Source of the DNA: Hymenobacter sp. HSC-4F20
Lineage (GTDB): Bacteria; Bacteroidota; Bacteroidia; Cytophagales; Hymenobacteraceae
Assembly: GCF_019599275.1 (NCBI RefSeq)
Contig: NZ_JAHZTD010000004.1
Span: forward strand, 248,001 to 312,000
Direction: 5' to 3'
DNA: 64,000 nt
A model generated the notes under the pieces. That model ran no database searches. It saw only the letters and a program-made list of their open reading frames with translations, and had not been told where the DNA came from. Numbering within the stretch: the stretch's first letter is position 1; every line of letters begins with the position of its first letter. Below, piece after piece: positions 42,205 through 50,568 of this stretch. The translations under genes were made by a program, and so were the position numbers.

Positions 42205-45129
42205 ATGTCAAGAAAATTACGCGCTCAATATCAAGTTTCGCGGCTATTCTTACCTCTGTTTCAGCAAGGAAGCAGGGCTATTGGGTGGTGGTTAGGCTGT
42301 ATGCTAGCGCTAGCGGTTACCCCCGCTTTTGCAAGTCGCGGGCCCAGCTATGAGAATACTATACTCGGGGAAGGATCTGCCTTAGCCAAAGTACTGAACA
42401 CCGACGGCACCTTGCGCACGGGCATGGAAGGCTCCTTTGATGCTCGAAATTATACAATGTACGTGGCACCTGATGGTAGACCGGTGTTTCGCCCGCTTGG
42501 GGTGACGGGTTCTGCGGGCGCGGGTGACGGAAACTGGCAGGAAGGATTCCAGACGCCTGGTATGCAATATCACGTGAATGCCGTGCTGCAAGCTGGTTCC
42601 GACGTCTATGTAGGAGGTGATTTCATTACTGCAGGAAAGGTAAACGCCAACCGAATTGCAAAGTGGAATGGTACCGAATGGGCTTCCTTGGGTACTGGGG
42701 CAAACAACGGCGTAAACAACACCGTCAACGCTTTGGCCATGGAGGGAACAACCCTATACGTAGGGGGAAGTTTCAGCCATGCAGGTGGGGTAGCGGCTCG
42801 TGGTGTCGCGAAGTGGGACGGCAGCGCGTGGAGTAGCCTGGGCGCAGGGCCTACCCCAGGAGTAGCAGGAGAAGTATTTGCGTTGGCTGTACAGGGCACC
42901 ACGCTGTACGCCGGGGGTAACTTTTCCTCAGCCGGCGGCGTGACGGCTCCTTCTATAGCGCAATGGGACGGTACGGGCTGGAGTGCTTTGGGGGGAGGAG
43001 TAAACAGCACAGTCAGGGCCCTGGCCGTACAAGGTACCACGCTGTACGTTGGCGGCAGCTTTGACAGAGCAAGCGGTATTACGGTTAATCATATTGCCCA
43101 GTGGGATGGGGTAGGCTGGAAGGCTGTGGGCACTGGTACCAACGGGGATGTGTTTGCTTTGACTGTGCGCGGCACTCGGCTTTACGCTGGAGGTGAGTTC
43201 CTGGAAGCGGGCGGAACAAGCGCCCATTATGTAGCGCAGTGGGATGGGGCCACCTGGTCGGCTCTGGGAGTGGGGGTGAGCAATCGGGTGTACGCGTTGG
43301 CGGCCACCGCTACCACGCTATATGTAGGCGGAACTTTTCAACAAGCTGGAGGAACTATATCCAATGCACTAGCACAATGGGATGGCAGTACGTGGAGCAC
43401 GCTGGGCATGGGGGCGACTAACGGCGTTAACGCTCGTGTAAAAGCCTTATGTGCCTCTGGTAGCATGCTATACGTAGGAGGAGAATTCACTACGGCGGGT
43501 GGAAGAGCAGCCTCCTATATGGCCCAGTGGGACGGGGCAGCGTGGGGTTCCGTAGGTCCCGGTAATGGTAGCAGTATTAGTGGTGTGGTATCGGCCGTAG
43601 CAGTATCGGGTTCGGATGTGTACGTGGGCGGGTATTTTACTACCATGGGCCGTGTACAAGCGAACCACATAGCCAAGTGGAATGGCACAACGTGGAGTTC
43701 TTTGGGAACAGGTACTGCGAACGGCGTGAATGGTACAGTTCTCGCCCTGGTTGCAGCGGGCAGCACAGTGTACGCGGGCGGGCAGTTTACTACCGCGGGC
43801 GGCTTGGCCGCCAAGCACGTAGCTAAATGGGATGGGGTGGCATGGAGCCCCCTGGGAGCAGGTACCGATAGGCTAGTGTATGCCCTCGCCCTCGACGGGA
43901 AAACACTGTATGCTGGAGGATCCTTTAATACAGCCGATGGGAACAGTGCCAACTCCATTGCTCAGTGGGATGGAACTGCTTGGCGCCCGCTGCTAGCCGG
44001 GGCCGTCAATGGCGTAGCGGGCGAGGTAAGAGCCCTGGCCGTGCTGGGCAAAACGCTTTACGTTGGAGGAAACTGTTTTGTCCGGACTCCTGCAGGAGAG
44101 CTACTGCAATATTTGGTTCAATGGGACGGCGCAGGGTGGGCAGCCGTCGGCTCGGGCCGAACCCCGGGGGTTAACTACTCGGTAGAGGCGTTAACTGTAG
44201 CAGATGCTATGTTGTACGTGGGCGGCTCTTTCACAATGGCTGACGGCGTACCGGCTATTGCGGTGGCCAAGTGGGATGGCACTGCCTGGAGCAGTTTCGG
44301 CTTGGGGCAGCGGCTGGCACCCAATGCTGCAGTTAAGGCTATTGCCGTGTCGGGAACAAGTGTGTATGTAGGCGGCGATTTTTATTCCGTTCGGACGTCA
44401 CCTCCGGCCTCAACCAACTTTATAGCCAAATGGGACGGGCAGCAGTGGAGTAGCCTAGGCTCCGGATTAGATGGAAACGCTCTGGCGCTAGCTATTGGGC
44501 CGGGCAGTCAAGTAGTAGTCGGCGGTAATTTTGGTGCGGTAGCTGACGGTAGTAAACTCATGTCGCGGGTTGGTATCTATGCTGATCCGCAGTTGGCAGT
44601 CATTAGTAGTATTTCGCCCGGGACTGGCAGGGTAGGTACTAGCCTGACTATTACAGGTACCAATCTAACCGGAACAACGGCCGTTACTTTCGCTGGTACG
44701 GCTACCCATGTTGTCACGACGGGCTTTACCGTAAACAGTGCTGGCACACAGGTAAGCGGCATTGTGGTGCCCAGCGGAGCAGCTTCCGGGCCCGTCACGC
44801 TAACTACCCCCAACGGTAGCACTAATGCGCTGCCGTTTACCCTTTCCTCCCTGACGCCAACAGTCGCACAGAAACTTCTGGAGGTGCGCATGTATCCTAA
44901 CCCAGCCCGGAGCAAGCTTTTCGTACGCGTACCCGCGGCGGCAGGAGTTTCTTATGCTACCCTCTCGCTGCTTGATGCGCTGGGTCGGACGGTGCGTACC
45001 CAGGTGTTGCCGCTGTCCGCTTCTGGCACTACAGCGCAGGTAGCCCTTACAAGCCTGGCGCCGGGGCTCTACAAGGTGCAGATGCTGATAGGTGCGCAAC
45101 AGGTAAGCCAAACATTAGCGGTGGAGTAA
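42205..45129 (+). CDS. T9SS-secreted repeat protein, probable double seven-bladed beta-propeller
   Basis: A 974-residue secreted protein. Order: a long N-terminus with a signal peptide ending near residue 44 (TPAFAS); a 75-residue lead; 14 repeats of about 46-51 residues (about 122-795) with consensus V.ALAV.GTTLYVGGSF..AGG....IAQWDGT.WS.LG.G; an IPT/TIG domain (about 797-881); and a C-terminal type A sorting domain (about 890-974, YPNPA...). The sorting domain marks it for export by the T9SS whose parts are encoded nearby. Ligand unknown; adhesion or glycan binding is a guess. Confidence 0.88.
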   Translation: MSRKLRAQYQVSRLFLPLFQQGSRAIGWWLGCMLALAVTPAFASRGPSYENTILGEGSALAKVLNTDGTLRTGMEGSFDARNYTMYVAPDGRPVFRPLGVTGSAGAGDGNWQEGFQTPGMQYHVNAVLQAGSDVYVGGDFITAGKVNANRIAKWNGTEWASLGTGANNGVNNTVNALAMEGTTLYVGGSFSHAGGVAARGVAKWDGSAWSSLGAGPTPGVAGEVFALAVQGTTLYAGGNFSSAGGVTAPSIAQWDGTGWSALGGGVNSTVRALAVQGTTLYVGGSFDRASGITVNHIAQWDGVGWKAVGTGTNGDVFALTVRGTRLYAGGEFLEAGGTSAHYVAQWDGATWSALGVGVSNRVYALAATATTLYVGGTFQQAGGTISNALAQWDGSTWSTLGMGATNGVNARVKALCASGSMLYVGGEFTTAGGRAASYMAQWDGAAWGSVGPGNGSSISGVVSAVAVSGSDVYVGGYFTTMGRVQANHIAKWNGTTWSSLGTGTANGVNGTVLALVAAGSTVYAGGQFTTAGGLAAKHVAKWDGVAWSPLGAGTDRLVYALALDGKTLYAGGSFNTADGNSANSIAQWDGTAWRPLLAGAVNGVAGEVRALAVLGKTLYVGGNCFVRTPAGELLQYLVQWDGAGWAAVGSGRTPGVNYSVEALTVADAMLYVGGSFTMADGVPAIAVAKWDGTAWSSFGLGQRLAPNAAVKAIAVSGTSVYVGGDFYSVRTSPPASTNFIAKWDGQQWSSLGSGLDGNALALAIGPGSQVVVGGNFGAVADGSKLMSRVGIYADPQLAVISSISPGTGRVGTSLTITGTNLTGTTAVTFAGTATHVVTTGFTVNSAGTQVSGIVVPSGAASGPVTLTTPNGSTNALPFTLSSLTPTVAQKLLEVRMYPNPARSKLFVRVPAAAGVSYATLSLLDALGRTVRTQVLPLSASGTTAQVALTSLAPGLYKVQMLIGAQQVSQTLAVE
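42568..44592 (+). repeat. Fourteen in-frame coding repeats of about 48 codons
   Basis: Each unit encodes a YVGG or YAGG turn followed by a WDG turn about 22 residues later. Units are diverged at the DNA level, so recent duplication is unlikely. Fourteen units would make two seven-bladed propellers; the last unit lacks the WDG motif, and unit 11 carries an insertion (NCFVRTPAGE). Confidence 0.8.
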
Positions 45130-45342
45130 TGACTGCTCGTATGGGGGCGGGAACAGACAAGCACCTGCCGCACCCCTCGGGTATGAAGCAAGTTGACGGT
45201 ATCCTCAGCAACATGCGCTTCAAGCCGCTCTGGTACGGGGCTGCGCGCCCCGATGCCAGAAGAGTTAACCTCTTGCCTGGAGCAGGTGAAGCAGCCGGAA
45301 AGAAGTGTAGCTGAGAGGCAGCGGCTTGCCGCAGGCCCTGTG

Positions 45343-46071
45343 CTACAGCTGCGTGTACTGCCGTTTAGCCAACTCTTTGTTTGGCTTAGGGGTAACGGGC
45401 TGCTGTTCCACTAGTGCCAGAATCTGCTCGGGCGTAATGCCCGTAAAATCGTTGATTACCTTCAGCGGAGCCTGGAACTTCTCCGGCTTTAGGGTCGTGC
45501 TAAGAGCAATGCAGCGCATACCGGCTTTGTAAGCCGCTTGTTCGCCCAGAATAGCATCTTCAAATACCACGCACCGCTCGGGCGGAATGCCCAGTTTCTG
45601 GGCTGTGGTGGTGTAGGTATCGGCGTGGGGTTTGCCGCGTTCTACGTCGTCTTTGCCTACTACCACGTCGAAATAGCGGCGTAAGTCCAGGTGGTCGATA
45701 ATATAGCCGATGGTATCGGCGGCGGAACCGGTGCCGAGGCCTATTTTACAGCCGGCATCCCGGGCCGCCTGGAGAAAAGCACGGAGGCCGGCTACTTCTT
45801 TGCGCTTATCCCAGTACAGCACCCGGTAGAGGAACTCCCGCTGATCGGCATACTGCTTGAGCGTCTTTTCGGGTACCGGGTTGGCAAAAACAGTTTGTAG
45901 AATTTTGGTGGCCGGCATGCCGTTGAGGCGTTCCAGCAGGCGGCGCGCATTGGTGGTCAGGCCTAGGTCGCGAAACAAAAGCTGAAAGGCCCGGGCTTGC
46001 ACAGCCGTATTGTCGATAAGCACGCCGTCCATGTCAAAAATGAAGGCATAGGGCTGGGAACTGTTGGGCAT
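45343..46071 (-). CDS. HAD-superfamily hydrolase, beta-phosphoglucomutase-like
   Basis: A 242-residue cytoplasmic phosphatase or phosphomutase. HAD motif I is FDMDGVLIDN (nucleophile Asp and acid/base Asp), motif II is the Thr/Ser in LGTGSAA, motif III the Lys in GKDDVERGKPHADTY, motif IV VVFEDAILGEQAA. The helical cap between motifs I and II matches the PGMB/CbbY subgroup. Start ATG 46071 (MPNSSQPYAFIFD) is chosen because the longer frame is unsupported. Substrate unknown. The 210 nt between it and the propeller gene hold nothing recognisable. Confidence 0.9.
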   Translation of the reverse strand: MPNSSQPYAFIFDMDGVLIDNTAVQARAFQLLFRDLGLTTNARRLLERLNGMPATKILQTVFANPVPEKTLKQYADQREFLYRVLYWDKRKEVAGLRAFLQAARDAGCKIGLGTGSAADTIGYIIDHLDLRRYFDVVVGKDDVERGKPHADTYTTTAQKLGIPPERCVVFEDAILGEQAAYKAGMRCIALSTTLKPEKFQAPLKVINDFTGITPEQILALVEQQPVTPKPNKELAKRQYTQL

Positions 46072-46204
46072 AGTGAGGGGAGGATGCAGGAGGGGGATAG
46101 AGGCAACGCCAACGGACTGCGCAGAAGCTACTGCGCCACCCAGTATGCCTACGCACACCGGGTTGTTTTGGCTGCGGACGAGCTTATTCCCCGGCCGGCT
46201 GGAT

Positions 46205-46212
46205 TATCTTTG
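46205..46212 (+). promoter_or_regulatory. -7 box for the alkaline phosphatase gene (TATCTTTG)
   Basis: Exact TAnnTTTG match about 53 nt before the preferred start; no -33 at standard spacing. Confidence 0.5.
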
Positions 46213-46265
46213 CGCCCGCCGAAGCCGGCGCTACCCACCAGGTAGTGTCACAACATCTTTCCATT

Positions 46266-47981
46266 TTGAAGAAAACGAGCCTAAGCTTACTGCTGGCCGC
46301 CACGCTGGCCACCCCCACCTTCGCCCAGAAAGCCGGCAAACCCCTCGAGCGCCCGAAGCTGGTAGTTGGGATTGTGGTAGACCAGATGCGCTATGATTAC
46401 CTCTACCGCTACTGGAGTAAATATGGGGCGGGCGGCTTCCGGCGCTTGCTGGGGGAAGGGTTCAGCTACGAAAACGCCCATTACAACTACGTGCCCACGT
46501 ACACCGGACCGGGTCACGCCAGCATTTACACCGGCACTACCCCTTCGGTGCACGGCATCGTGGGCAACAACTGGCTGGTGCGCGAGGAAGGCAAAGGAAC
46601 CTACGTGACCGAAGACAAGACCGTGCAGGCGGTAGGGGGCTCGGCCGCCGCCGGGCAGCAGTCCCCGCGCCACATGCTCACCACTACCATCACCGACGAG
46701 CTGCGCCTCGCCAGTAATTTCCAGAGCAAGGTAATTGGCGTCTGCATCAAGGACCGGGGCTCTATTCTGCCGGCCGGGCACGCGGCCAACGCAGCCTACT
46801 GGTACGATGGGGGCAATGGCGCCTTTATTACCAGCACCTTTTACGCCCAGCAGCTGCCTGAATGGGTGGCGAAATTCAACGCCGAAAACCGGGCCGCCCA
46901 GTACCTCGATCAGGCCTGGAACACGCTGCTGCCCATTGCCCAGTACACCGAAAGCTCCCCCGATGATGTGGCCTGGGAGGGTGCCTTCAAGGGGGAAGCG
47001 AAGCCCGTTTTCCCGCACGACCTGCCCGCGCTGAGCGCGGCCCCTACCACGCCGGTTAAGCAAAACATGCAGGCCGCTGGCGAAAAGGCCCCGGTAGCTA
47101 CGCCCCGCAACCTGGACCTGATTCGCTCCACTCCCTTCGGCAATTCCCTGACCCTGGACTTTGCCCTGGAAGCCATTCGGGCCGAGCAACTGGGCCAGCG
47201 GGGCCAGACGGACTTTCTGGCGTTAAGCTTCAGCAGCACCGACTACGTAGGCCACCAGTTTGGCCCCAACTCCATCGAAGCGGAGGATACGTATCTGCGC
47301 CTCGACAAGGACCTGGAGCGCCTGTTCGCCTACCTCGACAAGACCGTGGGCAAGAAGCAGGCCCTGGTGTTCCTGAGCGCCGACCACGGGGCGGCCCACT
47401 CGCCGAATTTCCTGATTGACAAAAAAATACCGGCCGGCTCAGTGGGGCCCGGTCTCATGCGCGACTCGTTGCAGCAGAAGCTGGTGCGCTTGCACGGCCC
47501 TGGCAAGTGGGTACTCAGCTATGAAAACCAGCAGGTGTACCTGAACCGCCCACTCATCGAGGAAAAAAAGCTCGACCTCTACCAGCTGCAGCGCGAGGTA
47601 GCGGGCATTATGCTGCAATTTGCGGGCGTAACCCGGGCCCTGGCCGCCGAGGATGTGCAAAAGTCGCACTGGGAAAGTGGGATGCTGATGTACCTGGAAA
47701 ACGGCTACTTCCCCAAGCGCAGCGGCGACGTGCTGGTGGTGCTGGAACCGGGCTGGCTGGAATCGTACCAGTACCTCATCAACAAGGGCACTACCCACGG
47801 CTCCTCCGGAAATTACGACACGCACATTCCGGTGGTATTCTGGGGCTGGCATGTAAAGCACGGGCAGTCGTCAGCTCCGGCAAAGATTACCGATATTGCA
47901 CCCACGCTAGCCCGCTGGCTGCACATTCAGGAGCCCGACGGCTGCACCGGGCAGCCGCTCCCGGAGGTGCTGGGCTGGTAA
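46266..47981 (+). CDS. PafA-like alkaline phosphatase
   Basis: A 571-residue exported phosphomonoesterase of the alkaline phosphatase superfamily, close to Flavobacterium PafA. Signal peptide 1-21 (TFAQ), metal ligand Asp in GIVVDQMRYDYL, nucleophile Thr in the TYTGPGHASIYTG segment, the SADHGAAHSP ligands and a final His in SSGNYDTHIPVVFWG. PafA-type enzymes use a Thr nucleophile and two zinc ions. I prefer the TTG at 46266, which gives MKKTSLSLLLA; a GTG at 46245 is the alternative. Likely scavenges phosphate. Confidence 0.88.
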   Translation: MKKTSLSLLLAATLATPTFAQKAGKPLERPKLVVGIVVDQMRYDYLYRYWSKYGAGGFRRLLGEGFSYENAHYNYVPTYTGPGHASIYTGTTPSVHGIVGNNWLVREEGKGTYVTEDKTVQAVGGSAAAGQQSPRHMLTTTITDELRLASNFQSKVIGVCIKDRGSILPAGHAANAAYWYDGGNGAFITSTFYAQQLPEWVAKFNAENRAAQYLDQAWNTLLPIAQYTESSPDDVAWEGAFKGEAKPVFPHDLPALSAAPTTPVKQNMQAAGEKAPVATPRNLDLIRSTPFGNSLTLDFALEAIRAEQLGQRGQTDFLALSFSSTDYVGHQFGPNSIEAEDTYLRLDKDLERLFAYLDKTVGKKQALVFLSADHGAAHSPNFLIDKKIPAGSVGPGLMRDSLQQKLVRLHGPGKWVLSYENQQVYLNRPLIEEKKLDLYQLQREVAGIMLQFAGVTRALAAEDVQKSHWESGMLMYLENGYFPKRSGDVLVVLEPGWLESYQYLINKGTTHGSSGNYDTHIPVVFWGWHVKHGQSSAPAKITDIAPTLARWLHIQEPDGCTGQPLPEVLGW

Positions 47982-48111
47982 GGACCACCGCCGCTCGGTG
48001 GCGGACCCGAAGCTCATATCTATTTCAGTAGCTTGCCGTTTAAAGCGCACAAACGTTTATTTACCAACGATTAGCGGGCCAGGATCCATCTGGCCCCGAC
48101 ATTTCTCTCAC

Positions 48112-48693
48112 ATGGCTCATTTTAACCCCTGGCACGACGTAGAGCGTGGCGAAGACGCTCCCCGAGTTGTTAATGGTATTATCGAAATTCCGAAAGGCTC
48201 GAAAGGCAAATATGAGCTGGACAAGGACAGCGGCCTGCTGAAGCTGGACCGCGTGCTGTTCTCGGCCGTGCACTACCCGGCCGCCTACGGCTTCATCCCG
48301 CAAACCTACTGCGACGACAAAGACCCCCTGGATATTCTGGTGCTGTGCTCCGTAGACATTGTGCCCATGTGCCTGGTAGATGCCAAGGTGATTGGGGTGA
48401 TGCAGATGATTGACCAGGACGAGGAAGACGACAAAATCATTGCCGTGGCCGCCAACGACGTATCGGTCAACCACTACAACGACATTGCCGACCTGCCCCC
48501 GCACACCCTGCTGGAAATGCAGCGCTTCTTCGAGGACTACAAAGCCCTGGAACACAAGCAGGTAACCGTGGAGCGTTTTATGGGCCGCGAAGATGCCTAC
48601 CGCATCATCGAAGACAGCATCAAACTCTACAACGAAACCTTCCCGAAAGGCAACCCCCAGGACGAGGTGGACGTACAAGAGGCTCTGAGCTAA
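48112..48693 (+). CDS. ppa: Inorganic pyrophosphatase (family I)
   Basis: A 193-residue cytoplasmic Mg2+-dependent enzyme that hydrolyses pyrophosphate. Motifs: EIPKGSKGKYELDKDSGLLKLDR, AVHYPAAYGFIPQTYCDDKDPLDILVL (the DxDPxD metal centre), and a GRED/YRIIEDSIKLYNE C-terminus. The ATG at 48112 is chosen; upstream codons in frame have no family similarity. Followed by a GC-rich hairpin. Confidence 0.96.
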   Translation: MAHFNPWHDVERGEDAPRVVNGIIEIPKGSKGKYELDKDSGLLKLDRVLFSAVHYPAAYGFIPQTYCDDKDPLDILVLCSVDIVPMCLVDAKVIGVMQMIDQDEEDDKIIAVAANDVSVNHYNDIADLPPHTLLEMQRFFEDYKALEHKQVTVERFMGREDAYRIIEDSIKLYNETFPKGNPQDEVDVQEALS

Positions 48694-48722
48694 CTCTACT
48701 ACCTCTACACATCCACACCACT

Positions 48723-48758
48723 GCAGCCCCCGGCCGCCTTTATGGCGCCGGGGGCTGC
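48723..48758 (+). terminator. Hairpin after ppa
   Basis: Perfect 12-bp stem (48723-48734 with 48747-48758), 12-nt loop; the following sequence is not T-rich, so efficiency is uncertain. Confidence 0.6.
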
Positions 48759-48851
48759 TGCGTTATACTGGTCCGCGCGGCGGGGGTAGGGGTTCGTTCG
48801 AAAGCTCAAGCGTAGCATCTTTTTCCGAGCTAATCTGCGTATGAAGAGCCT

Positions 48852-49535
48852 ATGCCAAACCACCCGCCAAAATCCAAGGTCCTTCGATTTCTTTACGAAA
48901 ATAGCCTGCTTCTGGTGGGCGTATCCCTGGTGCTGATAACCCTCGTTGGCCAATTCCTCACGGGCTGGCACGACCACAACTCCGACCTAGAGGAAATGGG
49001 GCTGCTACCCCTCACGGCCGGGCAGTACTTCGGCTCGGGGCACTTTCTGGAGGCTACCTTCGAAAACTGGGAAAGTGAGTTTCTGCAGATGGGCCTGTAT
49101 GTTATCCTGACCATCTGGCTACGGCAGCGGGGTTCCTCTGAGTCGAAAAAGCTCTACGAGGAGGAAGAAGTAGACAAGGAGCCGGACCCCACCAAGGAAG
49201 ACGCGCCGGGCCCGGTGAAGCGGGGTGGGTGGCAGCTGGCCTGGTACCGCCGCTCCCTCAGCCTGGCTTTTTTCGTGCTGTTTTTCGGGTCCGTGTGGCT
49301 GCACGCCAAGGGCGGGGCCGAGGTATACAGCCTGGAGCAACTGCAGCAGGGCAAGCCCGCCGTGGATACGCTGGGCTACCTGGCTACCAGCCGGTTTTGG
49401 TTTGAGTCGTTTCAGAACTGGCAGAGCGAGTTTTTGTCCATTGTATCCCTGGTGGGCCTGTCCATTTTCCTGCGTCAGCACGGCTCCCCGGAGTCGAAGC
49501 CGGTGGATGCGGCCCACAGCGAAACCGGGAAGTAG
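48852..49535 (+). CDS. DUF6766-like membrane protein with internal duplication
   Basis: A 227-residue membrane protein with about four helices and a cytoplasmic acidic linker (EEEEVDKEPDPTKED, about 100-115). Two halves are similar: FGSGHFLEATFENWESEFLQMG with a following WLRQRGSSESK unit (first half), and SRFWFESFQNWQSEFLSIV with FLRQHGSPESK (second half). The pattern fits DUF6766, of unknown function. It lies 49 nt before the promoter of the UbiA-like gene. Confidence 0.72.
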   Translation: MPNHPPKSKVLRFLYENSLLLVGVSLVLITLVGQFLTGWHDHNSDLEEMGLLPLTAGQYFGSGHFLEATFENWESEFLQMGLYVILTIWLRQRGSSESKKLYEEEEVDKEPDPTKEDAPGPVKRGGWQLAWYRRSLSLAFFVLFFGSVWLHAKGGAEVYSLEQLQQGKPAVDTLGYLATSRFWFESFQNWQSEFLSIVSLVGLSIFLRQHGSPESKPVDAAHSETGK

Positions 49536-49545
49536 CGCGGGGCTG

Positions 49546-49553
49546 TATCTTCG
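49546..49553 (+). promoter_or_regulatory. Candidate -7 box for the UbiA-like gene (TATCTTCG)
   Basis: TATCTTCG, 40 nt before ATG 49594; one mismatch to TAnnTTTG; no clear -33. Confidence 0.4.
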
Positions 49554-49593
49554 ACCTGGGGCCGGGAGCTTGTGCCGTCCTCTTCTCCGCTGT

Positions 49594-50490
49594 ATGGGTA
49601 CCGCTTTTCATGCCTTCAAGACTGGGTTGCTGCGGCTGCTGGACGCCATCTTGTACAGCAGCACCTGGCTTTCCCTGGCCGCGCTGGGGCTGATGTGGGC
49701 CACGTTCCTGTTCTGGCGGGTGCACATTCCGTTGCGGCTGGGCGCGCTGATCTTCACGGCGACTCTATTCCTGTATAACCTCGACAGCGTGCTACCCTAC
49801 AAGCAGGGGCAGCAGCCGGGCCTCTCTAAGCGCAAGCAGTGGATGCAAACCCACCGCCGCGAGCTGCTGGTAGTGGCCGCGGTAGCGGGTGGGGCGGCCG
49901 GTGTGTTGTTTCTGACGGATGCGCGCCTGAGTCTGACGCTTTTTCTGGTGCATTTGGGCGGTATATCGGTCCTGTACTCTATGCCCCTGGTCCGGCGCGG
50001 GGGGCGCTGGTGGGCCCTACGTGACTTGCCCCTGCTGAAGGTATTTCTGATTGGCTACGTGTGGGCGGCCGTTACGGTCTGGATTCCGGCGTTGTACCTG
50101 GGGCGGGAACTGACGGAGCCCGTGGTGCTGCTGCTGTTTCTGCGGCGTTTCCTGTTCATCCTGGCCCTGGCCTTCGTGTTCGACATCCGGGACTACACCA
50201 AGGACCGCCTCACGGATACGCGCACGTTTCCGGGCGTGTTCGGCATTGGGGTCACGAAGGGTATTGCCCTAGCCTCCTTGGTGGTGGCTGCGCTGCTGGT
50301 GCCCCCCGGGGCCCCTGCCCACCACGAGCTGGCTCTGGCGGCCCCGTTGCTGCTGGCGGCGGGCGTTATCTGGTTTGCCGAGGAAACTAGGCCCGACTAC
50401 TACTTTGCCCTGCTGACTGATGGGGTGATGCTGGTACTGTTTCTGGCCGTGTGGTGGGCTACCCAAGGGCAGGCCGTGCTACTTTCGTGA
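49594..50490 (+). CDS. UbiA-like prenyltransferase-family membrane protein
   Basis: A 298-residue inner-membrane protein with eight or nine helices. The two Asp-containing loops of the UbiA superfamily can be placed: FLYNLDSVLPYK (first, degenerate) and FDIRDYTKDRLTDTRTFP (second, DxxD-type intact). The first motif lacks the usual NDxxDxxxD, so prenyl-transfer activity is uncertain. Start ATG 49594; the frame is open far upstream only as an antisense-like overlap with the preceding gene. No quinone or carotenoid genes nearby to hint at a substrate. Confidence 0.7.
   Translation: MGTAFHAFKTGLLRLLDAILYSSTWLSLAALGLMWATFLFWRVHIPLRLGALIFTATLFLYNLDSVLPYKQGQQPGLSKRKQWMQTHRRELLVVAAVAGGAAGVLFLTDARLSLTLFLVHLGGISVLYSMPLVRRGGRWWALRDLPLLKVFLIGYVWAAVTVWIPALYLGRELTEPVVLLLFLRRFLFILALAFVFDIRDYTKDRLTDTRTFPGVFGIGVTKGIALASLVVAALLVPPGAPAHHELALAAPLLLAAGVIWFAEETRPDYYFALLTDGVMLVLFLAVWWATQGQAVLLS
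50480..50487 (+). promoter_or_regulatory. Candidate -7 box for the GH92 gene (TACTTTCG)
   Basis: Overlaps the end of the UbiA-like gene, 81 nt before the GH92 start; one mismatch to TAnnTTTG. Confidence 0.3.
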
Positions 50491-50568
50491 GCGGCGGCTT
50501 GGGTGCTGCTGAAAAAAAGACCTATTCTTGTTGAGTCCGTGCGGTGCGGGCCCTACAAACTTGGTCGT

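Noticed and set aside
42568..44592. Regular repeats considered as a CRISPR array or tandem DNA repeat
   Set aside because: They are in-frame protein repeats of about 144 nt with diverged DNA, not identical repeats with unique spacers.
45129..45414. Short plus-strand frames after the propeller gene
   Set aside because: No conserved pattern, start or promoter; they overlap the end of the HAD gene on the other strand.
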